Assembly (NCBI GenBank): GCA_002811645.1
Contig: PDIP01000005.1
Span: 467,923-496,332 of the forward strand
DNA length: 28,410 nucleotides
Direction: 5' to 3'
Origin: Corallochytrium limacisporum
Taxonomy: Eukaryota > Opisthokonta
The stretch's first letter is position 1. Each line of letters begins with the position of its first letter. Under the pieces are notes generated by a model. It saw only the letters and a program-made list of their open reading frames with translations, was not told the origin of the DNA and did not search any database. Below are positions 1 to 9,645 of this stretch, piece by piece. The position numbers and the translations under genes are program-made.

Positions 1-407
1 TGGCGCGAATTTCTCCCTCCCTCCTTATTCCGGTTGATTAAATGTGATTTGGAGCAATATTTCGACGCAGAGGATAGTACCTTAAAGGCCGCGGCTGCGA
101 AATATCTCCCCCACCCCCCAACCTTCCCCGACGACTCAAGAATGTGTGCAGAGCAGAGGCAGTGGAGGAGGGGGGGGGCGAGAAACCTACGTGCTTGCTG
201 GACACAAGAACCTCTGCATCATTTTGGAGATACTCACCGGCAGCACCCTGATCTTATGTAATCTGGCGCTTCGCACAAATCATGTGCTATTTCATCTAAG
301 CTAAATCGATTAGATCACCTATCCGAAGAAGAATTTTTATCTCTCACTCAATTTGAGTGGAATGAACTTTTTGAATTGGTGCCTGGAATGTCGTTAGTTC
401 ATTGAAG
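1..407. other. Upstream region of the P450 gene, no gene seen
   Basis: No convincing coding sequence. It contains a C-rich stretch around 107-129 and a G-rich stretch at 164-178 that includes nine consecutive Gs. From about 270 to 407 the sequence becomes AT-rich and leads into the P450 start. The G tract lies about 230 nt upstream of the ATG and fits a pattern seen before most genes in this window. No TATA box or RNA gene recognised. Confidence 0.5.
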
Positions 408-1922
408 ATGAGTTTGCTTTCAAACGCCCCTCCTTGGATGCTCGTACTCACTGTAGTTTTGGCATATATTGTGGCAAAACTTATCGGATATATCCGATGG
501 ACGCGTCCTTTCTATAAGCTGCCCCAATACGATGTGACATTGAAAGATCTGCCAAGGAAAAGTTTAGACGCGTATCCGTTCTTCAAGAAAGGGCATGATC
601 AGCTGGGTGGAATCTATGCACTCTGGGCTGGCCCATTCCCTTGCATTGTTATGGGGCAGGGAAAGTATATCCAACACATTCTCAAGTCGCAGATCAACAT
701 ACGAAAAAGTAAGGGTGCTGAAGATTTCTCGTGTTATCTAGGACGCGGACTCCTGATTGACACTGGAGAATCTTGGAAGTTTCATCGCCGTGCTCTGACA
801 AATACTTTCCATTTCGAAGTCCTGCGTGACTACATGAGCCCTATGAAGAAGGCTACACTGACGTTTATTGATGTCATCGGCGAATACAGTGAGTCGAACG
901 CAGAATTTGATGTGTTACCCTACCTGATCCGTATGACTCTGGATGTCGTCAACGTCACGGCCATGGGTAGAGAATTGGATATTCAGCGCTCGAGCGACAC
1001 TAAGTACAGCACTGCCTTGGAACAGGCCAATACTTTGCTTGCACTCAGACCCAACTATCTGCAATATTACTTTGATTGGGTATGGAATATGTCTGAGATG
1101 GGAAAGAAATGCAACAAGTACCTCGAAATTGTCAAAGCTGAGCGTGACTGTGCGATTTTGGAGCGGAAATTGGCTCTCGAAGAGGAGGGCATCAGGGGAG
1201 ACATAGATTTGCGGCGGGTCCGCAAGGGGCGTCTCTCATTTCTTGATCTTATGCTCACCGCAAAGAATGCCGATGGAACACCGACCTTCACAGACGAGGA
1301 TGTACGGGATCAAGTCAGTACCTTCATGTTTGCGGGCCATGATACCACTGCTATGGCACTTGCTTGGACGATTTGGGAAGTGGCCAAGAACAAAGAGATA
1401 CAAGCAAGGATTCACACCGAGGTAGACGAATTCTTTGCTCAGGGTGATGTTGACATTGACCGACTAAGCGACTTGGTTTACCTGAATGCAGTGATCAAGG
1501 AAACCTTACGCCTCTACCCATCCGCGCCCGTACTTGGTCGAAAAGTGGAGGAAGAATTTGACTGCGAAGGCTACACCATCCCCGCCGGCACCGAGGTGCT
1601 TTTGCACATGCGCTCCGTCAACACCTTCCCCGAAGACTGGCAGAACCCGTACGTGTACGACCCAGACCGCTGGCTGAGTGACAAGCCCTTGTCTCATCCC
1701 TACTGCTATATTCCTTTCAGTGCTGGTCCACGGAATTGTATCGGCATGAAGTTCGCACAGCAGATGCTCAAGACGAGCCTCGCGTACATATTTTATCACT
1801 ACGACATCAAGACATCGAAGAAGGAAATGCTCCGCGAGTTTGTGGTCGTGGAAAAGCCACATGGCGGTGTACCGATCACTATCACACGGCGAGATGTACC
1901 GCATATTGTCACGTCGGCGTAA
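408..1922 (+). CDS. Cytochrome P450 monooxygenase, CYP4-like
   Basis: A 504-residue, full-length microsomal-type P450, expected to be a haem-thiolate monooxygenase anchored in the ER and fed electrons by cytochrome P450 reductase. An N-terminal hydrophobic anchor spans about residues 8-28. The I-helix oxygen-activation motif FAGHDTT is at 308-314, the K-helix ExxR at E365-R368 (KETLRLYP), a PxRW-type motif follows (DPDRW), and the haem loop FSAGPRNCIG carries the axial Cys444. The length and wording of the I-helix and haem loop resemble clan 4 enzymes (CYP4, fatty-acid omega-hydroxylases), but substrate cannot be read from sequence. The ATG at 408 is chosen; an upstream in-frame TTG at 402 is not a credible eukaryotic start. 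It runs convergently into the Ariadne gene with 165 bp between stops. No intron is needed. Confidence 0.93.
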   Translation: MSLLSNAPPWMLVLTVVLAYIVAKLIGYIRWTRPFYKLPQYDVTLKDLPRKSLDAYPFFKKGHDQLGGIYALWAGPFPCIVMGQGKYIQHILKSQINIRKSKGAEDFSCYLGRGLLIDTGESWKFHRRALTNTFHFEVLRDYMSPMKKATLTFIDVIGEYSESNAEFDVLPYLIRMTLDVVNVTAMGRELDIQRSSDTKYSTALEQANTLLALRPNYLQYYFDWVWNMSEMGKKCNKYLEIVKAERDCAILERKLALEEEGIRGDIDLRRVRKGRLSFLDLMLTAKNADGTPTFTDEDVRDQVSTFMFAGHDTTAMALAWTIWEVAKNKEIQARIHTEVDEFFAQGDVDIDRLSDLVYLNAVIKETLRLYPSAPVLGRKVEEEFDCEGYTIPAGTEVLLHMRSVNTFPEDWQNPYVYDPDRWLSDKPLSHPYCYIPFSAGPRNCIGMKFAQQMLKTSLAYIFYHYDIKTSKKEMLREFVVVEKPHGGVPITITRRDVPHIVTSA

Positions 1923-2087
1923 CCTTGAATTCTCACCAAGTAAGTGCTCCTACATGATCTCTGCAAGCACCATTTATCATGACAAGAACAGAGAATACTA
2001 AATCCCTTTATATTTATGATATGCTATAGTTCAATGTGAATCAAACGTTTTAAATTTTTCGAAACAGCAACGTGTGAACGGCTTGCA
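1923..2087. other. Short convergent intergenic region (P450 / Ariadne)
   Basis: 165 bp separating two convergent stop codons, AT-rich, and it must hold both 3' ends. No AATAAA is seen on either strand close to the stops. The tight spacing suggests a compact genome locally. Confidence 0.5.
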
Positions 2088-3620
2088 CTATTTGGTCGAG
2101 ATGGACAGAATGTCGTCCCTATTGAGGTAATCCCAATAGTCGTCCTCATGTCCCTTGGCTACGTGATCGAGAAGAATCTTCCGACGACTCTCACAGTATT
2201 TGGATTTATCCAAGACCTTCTTCTTGATATCCTGAGCAGCATCCTTGTTCACGTTCTGCTCCATGTACTCTGAAAGTTGCTCAGTGGCCATCTCGAGATC
2301 CCGTTGGTTGTCTTCAAATATGATGCTTTGATTGTTGCGGGCCAAAAAGTAACCGAAGACGTAGGTATACTTCAGTGTGTTCCTGCATTCACACAAGATG
2401 TCAACAGAGCGCCTCAGAAACTGGACCTCAATCCACGTCATACCCAGGTGCTGTAGTTCTTCCATTTTCTTCTCCACCTGTTCATACAGTTGTCGCTCGA
2501 AGCGAGCACTCTGTTCATGATTGGCATACCGATTATAGTAGTGCAGGTACCGTTCCAGGTACGCGCGAGACTTGGCCTGGGCCTCACGTGCATTAATGCT
2601 TTCTCCTTCTTCGAACCGATTACAGTTGTACCATGATGACCCGTGTGGCTCCCACGGTCCACAACACACCCAACAGAATTCGTACTTACAAGTTGGTGAT
2701 CGACAGGTCATGTGGTTGCAGCCCCCGTTCTTTTCAATTGTGGTCTTGCACTTGGGACATTCCTTTGTGTGAGCGGCTATCCAGTTGGCGGTCTCTGAAT
2801 CATCTGCACATTTGATGAGCCATTTCTTAAGCATCTCGCATTTCACAGGGTCATGCACAGACTGTTGGCAATTGAAACAAAATTTGTGACCGCATTCACA
2901 AGTCACTTCGAACGTCTGTAAACTCTGGACTTTGATGGCATTTTCACAGCCCGGAGCAGGGCAGAACTTAATGTACCTGTTCGATCCCACGAAATCTCTT
3001 GCAACCAAGTATTCGTATCGACTCAGCACTTTGGGGTCTAAGATGAGTTTGGACACGGTCCATTCATCAACTAGAATGTCACATCCGTGCTGAGGACAAT
3101 GAATATTCTGACCAGAGCCTTCTTCCATAATTTTTCCCCGCAGATACTGGTTCCAACAGTCACTGCAAAACAAATGATGGCACGGCAAGCCAACCATGGA
3201 CTTCGGGTCTGTTTCAGACATGCAAATTTCACATTCCGATGGCCCAGTGGCTGCATCAGCAGCAACCGTTAACCCTGCACCCGCTTTATTTGGGTCAACA
3301 ATGTGTGCTTCCTCAAATAATTTTTCTTGGTCACCCTCATAATAGCGCTCTACCAATCGTTCTTTGTCCCAATTAAAATGTTGGAGCAATATACGTGCCG
3401 TTGGTGCAGGAATTTGGAAAATTGTGTTGACGTCTTCAATGTACGTAAGCTGTTTGGAAATGAGATCTTTGGGCTTGAGCACCTCATAATTATTCTCTGC
3501 ATGATGACCACTATCAAGAGTACCTCCTTCCTTTTCTATGCTCCCAACGTCAAAGTCGTCGTCGTCCATGTCGTGGTCGGACATGTCGTCGAAGAATTCG
3601 TCATCGTCCATATCAGACAT
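2088..3620 (-). CDS. Ariadne-type RBR E3 ubiquitin-protein ligase (ARIH1-like)
   Basis: 510 residues. Order: an acidic N-terminus rich in D/E (1-25), a UBA-like region (about 55-95), RING1 (C130-C180), IBR (about 200-261), RING2/Rcat (C288-C320) and an Ariadne domain (about 340-500). Rcat contains the GGCNHMTC motif, so C301 is the predicted catalytic cysteine that takes ubiquitin as a thioester. The GPWEPHGSSWYNCNR block and the FLRRSVDILCECR / YTYVFGYFL blocks in the Ariadne domain match animal ARIH1 closely in wording. In animals ARIH1 works with neddylated cullin-RING ligases, the Ariadne domain keeping Rcat inhibited until bound; the same is inferred here. The start ATG has A at -3 on the coding strand. 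Complete and intronless. Confidence 0.95.
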   Translation of the reverse strand: MSDMDDDEFFDDMSDHDMDDDDFDVGSIEKEGGTLDSGHHAENNYEVLKPKDLISKQLTYIEDVNTIFQIPAPTARILLQHFNWDKERLVERYYEGDQEKLFEEAHIVDPNKAGAGLTVAADAATGPSECEICMSETDPKSMVGLPCHHLFCSDCWNQYLRGKIMEEGSGQNIHCPQHGCDILVDEWTVSKLILDPKVLSRYEYLVARDFVGSNRYIKFCPAPGCENAIKVQSLQTFEVTCECGHKFCFNCQQSVHDPVKCEMLKKWLIKCADDSETANWIAAHTKECPKCKTTIEKNGGCNHMTCRSPTCKYEFCWVCCGPWEPHGSSWYNCNRFEEGESINAREAQAKSRAYLERYLHYYNRYANHEQSARFERQLYEQVEKKMEELQHLGMTWIEVQFLRRSVDILCECRNTLKYTYVFGYFLARNNQSIIFEDNQRDLEMATEQLSEYMEQNVNKDAAQDIKKKVLDKSKYCESRRKILLDHVAKGHEDDYWDYLNRDDILSISTK

Positions 3621-3931
3621 CTTGGTCTGCTTTGCTACGGTTTAACTTGCTTTTAAGATTTCGACGTTACCTCTGTCTCTGTAAAACTATTTTCGGCTGC
3701 ACTCTACTATACACAACATTATACAAGAGACTCTTCCTTTTTCGGAGTTCATGTCCTACACTGGGTGTCCCATATCTGGCTGACATTTCGTACCTTATCA
3801 GAATTGGTCGGTCCTCCCAAAGATTCAAAGGCTGTCTCTTATCTCCCCTGAACATGATTGCAGGTGTGACACTATTGCCACTGGTGTAGATATCCACTGA
3901 CACACCGTCTAACGCTCACACCGAATGACCA

Positions 3932-3944
3932 ACACACACACACA
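3932..3944. repeat. CA microsatellite
   Basis: A short run of alternating A and C within the Ariadne upstream region. Simple-sequence repeat of no evident function. Confidence 0.7.
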
Positions 3945-4357
3945 AAGGTATTGCCAGGTTAGCAGGGAGACCGCGGGTGCGCCATTCCGACAGCGAAGGT
4001 CCAGGGTTCACCAGCAGCAGCCCCGAGCAACCCAATCTCTCACTTCCCTGCCATCCCCCCCCCCTACACTCACACTACACAAGTGTGGCACTACCAATTC
4101 CCGAAGGGTGCGCGTTGGACGAAGAAAAAACTCACCACACCGGAACCTCACGTCTAAAGTGCACCCTCCCCGCTTGTGTGGGTACGTGTGCCCTTGTGCG
4201 AAACTAAATTGAAGTACTATCTGTACTTGTTCTTACTCCGTCTCCCAGTTGCCCAATACCTGGTATTGAGGTCCGTTTGTGGGACTACACCAAGTGGGGA
4301 GAGGAGAGGAGGCTTCCGAGTAGATGAAGGTCTGGGACCGCTGAGGGGAATTTCATA

Positions 4358-4386
4358 ACACACACACACACCCCCCCGGGACCCCG
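4358..4386. repeat. AC microsatellite joined to a GC-rich C7GGGACCCCG block
   Basis: Thirteen bases of alternating A and C (4358-4370) pass directly into seven Cs and a 16-base GC block (4371-4386). The reverse complement of that 16-base block occurs at 16116-16131, next to the assembly gap. Low complexity makes chance recurrence possible. Confidence 0.6.
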
Positions 4387-4942
4387 GTGCGGGGAAACAG
4401 AAAAGAAGAAGAAAAGGAAAAGAAAAGAGGGAAAAAAAATGGTGATCTGCTTAAGAGACGATACTAGCTATCCCCCTAACACCAAAGCCCCCTCCCTCCC
4501 CTCCAGGTTCCATCCCCTCCAGGAACTCGTGCCCCACTGGGAGAAGCGCCCTGCAGTACGATACGTTAATGGACCCGAGCGCCGGTGTTGGTCGGGACTA
4601 GAGAGAAAAAGTCACGAACAACTCCATAGTCCGTCCGCGTAGAACCCGGTGACCAACCCTGCAGTGGCCTTATTGGGGGCTGCGGAGGTTCCTCTTCTAC
4701 CCCCGCCCGCTGGGCAGCGCAAATAGTTCCCTAGTTTCCGCATGTGGGCGAAGACGAGCGATCTGTGTTGTGGGGCTGCCAATTGAGTTTGAGCTGTGAG
4801 TTTGAGCTGTTTCTATGCTCAATACACTGTGACCGGATGGGGAATCGGAAGTGTTCCTGTCCATCTAGAAAAAACAAGGGGGACCCGTCGCGGTACGGTT
4901 ACCAGTCTGCTGGCAGACGGGCCAGGTTCAGGCGTGGTGTGG

Positions 4943-4958
4943 CCCCCCCGGGGGGGGG
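4943..4958. repeat. C7G9 palindromic homopolymer block
   Basis: Seven Cs followed by nine Gs form a self-complementary block in the middle of the gene-poor region. It could fold or slip during replication and sequencing. Confidence 0.7.
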
Positions 4959-7143
4959 TTCACTACCGTCATCAACTCAGTCCACAATTAACGAAAACTT
5001 GACCAATGACAGCGGACTTCCGAGCCAAAGCGTCCCTACTACCAACGTACAAAATGTACTCAGTATCATCGGGGGAGGGAGGGATTAGAGAATAATGTCA
5101 TTTCTGCAGGCTGACCCAGATGATATAGGGTACAACTGTTATCTGTGGGCCGGTGGGTTTGCCCGGTCGGCTGTTCGTCTCTGTAGTTTTATCAAAACTG
5201 AACAGGGCCAAGCCGCAACGGCATCGCGGCCCGAAAGCGAAGAAGCCAAGAAACGGGAACACCAGATACAGAACCGAAAGCAGTATCCTTCCGAAGCGGC
5301 GCTGTGCCCGGTCACCTGAGAGACATAGCGACGTCGTCCAACGCAAAAAGAATGAATTGCCACCATGGCTCTCCGTGGACGCATTCTCAATCACCGGTAC
5401 TCTCTGTATGAAGACAGAGTGCAGTTGTTTTGAATGGCCTGACCTGGTCGATACGCCTGTCCCACTCCACTTGGTAAGGCAACCGCAGTGTACGGCAGCG
5501 GTAGAGCCCCCAACAGCATCACATTTGAAAACCCAAACACTTTCCGGAACATAGGAGTCCATGATTTTGATTTGGGGGTCCGTTCCGATGGATTTATGTT
5601 TCGCGAATATGGACCCGAACCCTGCCTTGAAAGCCCCCGAAGGTCCGTGTACAGTCTCCCTCTGGCAAGAAACTGGTGGCACCAAGTGGTGGTGCATTCA
5701 TTGGCACCGTGGCCTGACTGACAATGCGATGGAAAATGGCAGAATATTGTGAACCCCCTACCTAACCCACCAAAAGCGACTGCTTCCTCACCCCGTACAA
5801 TTTATTCTACGGGTCTGGCTTCACAGTGTGCCCTAACAGTGGCCGGCTCTCGGACTTTCGTCAGTACCGGGGACTGAGCACTACGATCTGTAGTGAAAAA
5901 AGCAAAAACAATCGGGGTGCTGTTGTATGCTATTAGGACTAAAATTGTAACCGAAAAGAAGGAAAAGGGGGTGGCGAATATGGGGTTTAGTAATTGGAAG
6001 GGATCTGCGAATTCCATAGTATATCAACGTGTGGGGGCCAGGTCCAGGTCATTGCGGAGGGAATGCGTTCTAGGCAGATACTACAAGCTGGTTCCAAGCT
6101 GTTGATGAACTGTACAATGTTCCCCTAGCCAAGTATTAGCACCCCAGAAAACATCCCCAAGCGAATCGTGTCAAGTACTTTCAGCAGTATGTACCATGGA
6201 AGGCGGGGCCGCAGCGTTCGACAATGGAAAACTTGGACTACACCTCCGTCACAGCTTGCTTTTTCTAGATCTCTTTGTTTATTGTGCGGCATGACTTCCT
6301 CAGTGTCAACAGTGACTGAAAAAATGATGCCCTGTACTTGGCTCGCTCCTTATCCCACTACGCCTCCTAGCTTGTCCTATACCACCTGGCTCACGAATGA
6401 GAGGGACAGGCGTGTATCCAGACTTGTGCTCTTTCCACCCACACATGTCTCACATATTAGTGCGTGCCTTTTGTGAGGAGATCTTAGTGCTCTGAAAGCC
6501 TTGGTGCCGTGCTAGAAACGAATAAAGTGATCCTGACTGTGCCAACTATTCGCCCTGGACACTACCAACTGTCTCCTACTGTGACTCGCTCCTTGGTCTT
6601 ACTCTGGCTTGCATCACAATGCTGTCCCTATCGAGCGGTTCATAGCATTTACCAATTTACGAACGAAATTCACACCGTCAGGATTCTTGCGCAGGGCCAT
6701 ACGGACGAACCGCGTAGCATTGGGTCATACACGAGGGAAACTGGGAAGGGGGAAGGAGAGGGGAAATGTAGGGGCTACCCAGGAACCGCGAATACGCACG
6801 GACAGTTCTAATGGTTGCGGAGCATAAAATGAGACGGCATCTTGGGCACCCCCTAGTGGTCAGCGGTGTGCTTCATAATTTATGATGGTTTCAAGATGCG
6901 GTGAAAACTAGTCATAGATGCGAATGATGAGTGTATGTTGTCGCGTAGCGGACCCGGGGGAAAGGGTGCGAATGTGCACCAGCATTCGAGCACCACAGAG
7001 GAACCAGGATCCTACCTTACATTACATCAATTCAGATGTCGAATCTCAGAAGCTATCGTGTCCCAATTCTTTCTAAATACTGCGACCTTGATGCTCACTT
7101 TGCTCTCATTGTGCTAGATGTGCAACCTACAATGCTGTCGGGG

Positions 7144-7150
7144 TATATAA
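7144..7150 (+). promoter_or_regulatory. TATA box of the PI-PLC-like gene
   Basis: A perfect TATATAA lies 80 bp upstream of the ATG at 7230 on the coding strand, a spacing that leaves about 50 nt of leader if transcription starts about 30 nt downstream of the box. It is the clearest core promoter signal in the window. Confidence 0.6.
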
Positions 7151-7229
7151 GTAGTTCCACCGTAGCGATATTTCCCGATCGGACGGACTGGTCATCACCC
7201 TTAAATTATATTGAATTAGTCAAAGCATC

Positions 7230-8723
7230 ATGAAATTGATCATACTTTACATTTCGTTAGCGTTTGCAACAAGATCTTTGGCCGTGCCAACATATGATAA
7301 TGATCCTTTAGGTGTCAATGAGCCGGAGTACATCTCTGACCTGCATGTAACTCAGACCGCTGGATCCGGAGACGGCAATGAGTTACCAAAGCAGTACCTA
7401 GAGAATTGGATGAGAGTGCTACGTTCGTATATAGGGCACACCAGCCTTCTTGACCTTGCAATGCCTGGTACACATGATACGTTAACGTACGATTTGTCAG
7501 ATGTTCTTGCTGACAACGCCAATAGTATGCCACCATGGGTATCGAAGATGATTCACGATTTTCAATCTGTCATATCACTGAAGAAAGTTGGAGCATTTGT
7601 CAAAGAGCAAGCGGTCACTCAGGGGCTAACGATATCTGATCAACTCAACCAAGGAATCCGGTACATTGATTTTCGCATGACTTGGTCGACTGGACCCGGA
7701 AAGAACAATCACCGACCGTACGATTGGTGGAGTGTTCATCTCATGGAATCCAACCAAACTGCTAAGCACTACTTCCAACAGATCAAAGACTGGCTTTCTA
7801 AACACAAAGAAGAGATTGTCATGATCACCGTTTCCAGGCACGGGAACCTGTGTCCAACTGGAGAAGATCAATGGCCTGGAGCGAGTCCAGAAGTCAAGCA
7901 AGCCATGTGGGCCCAACTGAAACAAATGTTCGATGGCATGATCTTCAATCCCTCGGAAGTTGGGGGCCTGAACAAATTGACCTACAACGATATGATAGGG
8001 AAAGGAAAACAGGTCGTCTTCTACACTGCGGACCATGCCGAATTTACTGGCAATGATACAATGGCGTATGATGCTTGTAAGCATATATCAAATTACCTCA
8101 TGAGCAAGAATTTGAACGACGTTCCTGGATACATTGACGAATTGCAAACGATCACAGTTAATGCTAGCCAAATAAGGGAAGATCTGAAGGCCAAAGACAC
8201 ACTCTTCTTGCTATCCATGGCAGGATCACCTCCAGGAAATGTATTAAGCGACCAAGCGGAAGCGCATTTTCTCCGTCTCTTCGCTGGTGACTTTGACAAG
8301 AAGTGCGCCAAAAACTTCGATTTACCAGGCATAGGCTCTAAATTCTGTCCCGATACACTGTTGGACATTGAACAGATGAGGAATTTCTACACTCAGCAAA
8401 TTCTTTACTCCACCGTGACCAATGCGACTCAGCACGAGCTTCCAGGAGCAATCTACCTCGATGCTGTAGACTTCGGCGGACTCTTCCGAACCGGCACATC
8501 GACCAACTACGATCCCACCCTCGACATTGACAATTCTTTGACTCGTGGCTATGCGTACGTTGATACCATGCTTCTCTACAATGTACGTAAAGGATGTGCC
8601 AGCCTTTCTTTGGAAGGTAACGCTTGTCATCGCATGCTGAGTCGCATCAGGAAACAAATCGAGAAGAATCCCGAGCACAAGTGGAACGATCCGCAAACCG
8701 GAAGGGACAAAAACTTTCCCTAG
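7230..8723 (+). CDS. Secreted PI-PLC X-domain-like phosphodiesterase
   Basis: 497 residues with a clear N-terminal signal peptide (MKLIILYISLAFATRSLA, about 1-18) and no other membrane segment, so a secreted protein is expected. The body matches the bacterial-type PI-specific phospholipase C X-domain fold: the first catalytic His lies in PGTHD (H82), an RYIDFR strand motif follows at 144-149, and the second candidate catalytic His is in WWSVHL (H170). No PH, EF-hand, Y or C2 domain is present, so it belongs to the small Ca-independent PLCXD/bacterial-like group rather than the signalling PLCs. The substrate is probably a phosphatidylinositol or GPI-type lipid, but some relatives act on other phosphodiesters. 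A TATA box precedes it by 80 bp. It stands alone, with large non-coding flanks on both sides. Confidence 0.85.
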   Translation: MKLIILYISLAFATRSLAVPTYDNDPLGVNEPEYISDLHVTQTAGSGDGNELPKQYLENWMRVLRSYIGHTSLLDLAMPGTHDTLTYDLSDVLADNANSMPPWVSKMIHDFQSVISLKKVGAFVKEQAVTQGLTISDQLNQGIRYIDFRMTWSTGPGKNNHRPYDWWSVHLMESNQTAKHYFQQIKDWLSKHKEEIVMITVSRHGNLCPTGEDQWPGASPEVKQAMWAQLKQMFDGMIFNPSEVGGLNKLTYNDMIGKGKQVVFYTADHAEFTGNDTMAYDACKHISNYLMSKNLNDVPGYIDELQTITVNASQIREDLKAKDTLFLLSMAGSPPGNVLSDQAEAHFLRLFAGDFDKKCAKNFDLPGIGSKFCPDTLLDIEQMRNFYTQQILYSTVTNATQHELPGAIYLDAVDFGGLFRTGTSTNYDPTLDIDNSLTRGYAYVDTMLLYNVRKGCASLSLEGNACHRMLSRIRKQIEKNPEHKWNDPQTGRDKNFP

Positions 8724-9546
8724 ACCTCATTCCGTGCTTACAGTCAACTAATAAGCCGGGAGCCGCTCTAGACCTCCGTTTACGAGTTCAAGAGCACTTA
8801 GTACCGCCGCAAGAGGGGCACCGCACTTTGTAGAGTCGACTGTGCATAATTGCCTGCTGAAGCCGTACTCGCACGTTCCCCACCATCGCAACGTTGGTGG
8901 AGGCGTATTCCCACTATTGTCATTTACGATGCGAAGAGGCTTGGAAATAGCGCTTTCGCAGATTTATTTTCGAGTATATTCACTGGCGGAGTAAAATGCG
9001 AGACATTGAAGGAAGCCAGTATAAAGAAGTTGACGTGATCAACACGATCTTTACCGTCTGATTAAAAGGGGCAGAAAGCACTGCCTGGAGACTATGTGAT
9101 GTTGATTCGTATTGATCTAAATTGTCACAGTACAGCTATTGAGACAATGCAAATGTCTGCGGTTGCTTAAAAAATAACTGATATTGGAATGCGTACAAAT
9201 TAATTTCTAACAACCAGACTGACCTAAAACGTATAACCCTTAGTATCAATTAATTTGCTACTGCACCTGGGTGGTAAAACAAACTTCATGTGATCTGACT
9301 ACACAGATCGAGGTCTGCGCAGACGGGTTTGTGGATGACTGCGCCATGTTATGTTATCCCAGTTCGGACTGCGGTTCCGTCCTTTGCGGCGAAACGGAAC
9401 TTGGTCCATGGCTTTCCATACGTAGACACGGTAGGAGTCATCACCAGAGCACTATACAGAAGGACTCAGCATGAACAACTTCCATCTCGTCTGAGAGCGA
9501 AAAAGGCAATGATCGGTTGGAGGCGATATATACCACGTGGTACACA

Positions 9547-9645
9547 ATGTCCTCAGTGCTTCAAATCTGGTTTCCTGTGGTGTTGTTTGTCTCTGCCCTG
9601 CTCTCGAAAGCTTTTTCCTTTCTACACCCAGGAGAATTGACTTAG
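9547..9645 (+). other. 32-codon ORF resembling a signal peptide, possible gene remnant
   Basis: The ATG has A at -3 and the translation begins MSSVLQIWFPVVLFVSALLS, followed by KAFSF and a few residues before TAG. This is a hydrophobic core with a short polar end, as in a secretory signal. All three frames are closed shortly after, so it would be a tiny peptide, a first exon or a decayed gene. Evidence is thin: a hydrophobic stretch of this size can arise by chance. Confidence 0.2.

Larger units (their letters stand above)
3621..7229. other. 3.6-kb gene-poor region between Ariadne and PI-PLC genes
   Basis: The two flanking genes diverge from this stretch. All ORFs inside are short (at most 199 codons), overlap one another in several frames and show no domain, signal peptide or composition supporting coding. 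It is instead rich in simple sequence: a CA repeat at 3932-3944, ten Cs at 4055-4064, an AC repeat running into C7GGG at 4358-4380, a purine-only-like stretch at about 4388-4440, a C7G9 palindrome at 4943-4958 and a purine/G tract at 6743-6774. The ends should hold both promoters. The centre could hold an untranslated transcript or decayed sequence; I recognise neither a tRNA nor a transposon. Confidence 0.45.

Noticed and set aside
1938-1948. GTAAGT just after the P450 stop, resembling a 5' splice site
   Set aside because: The P450 is already complete with its C-terminal region, and no other gene here uses introns; a hexamer is weak evidence for a 3' UTR intron.
5098-5697. 199-codon ORF on the minus strand, the longest in the 3.6-kb gap
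   Set aside because: It begins with ATG but has no domain, no convincing signal or membrane layout, and overlaps other open frames on the + strand over the same bases. Length alone is within chance for this GC content.
3621-7229. tRNA or rRNA genes in the large non-coding stretches
   Set aside because: Scanning by eye for paired A-box and B-box sequences and acceptor stems gave nothing consistent; a tRNAscan run would settle it.
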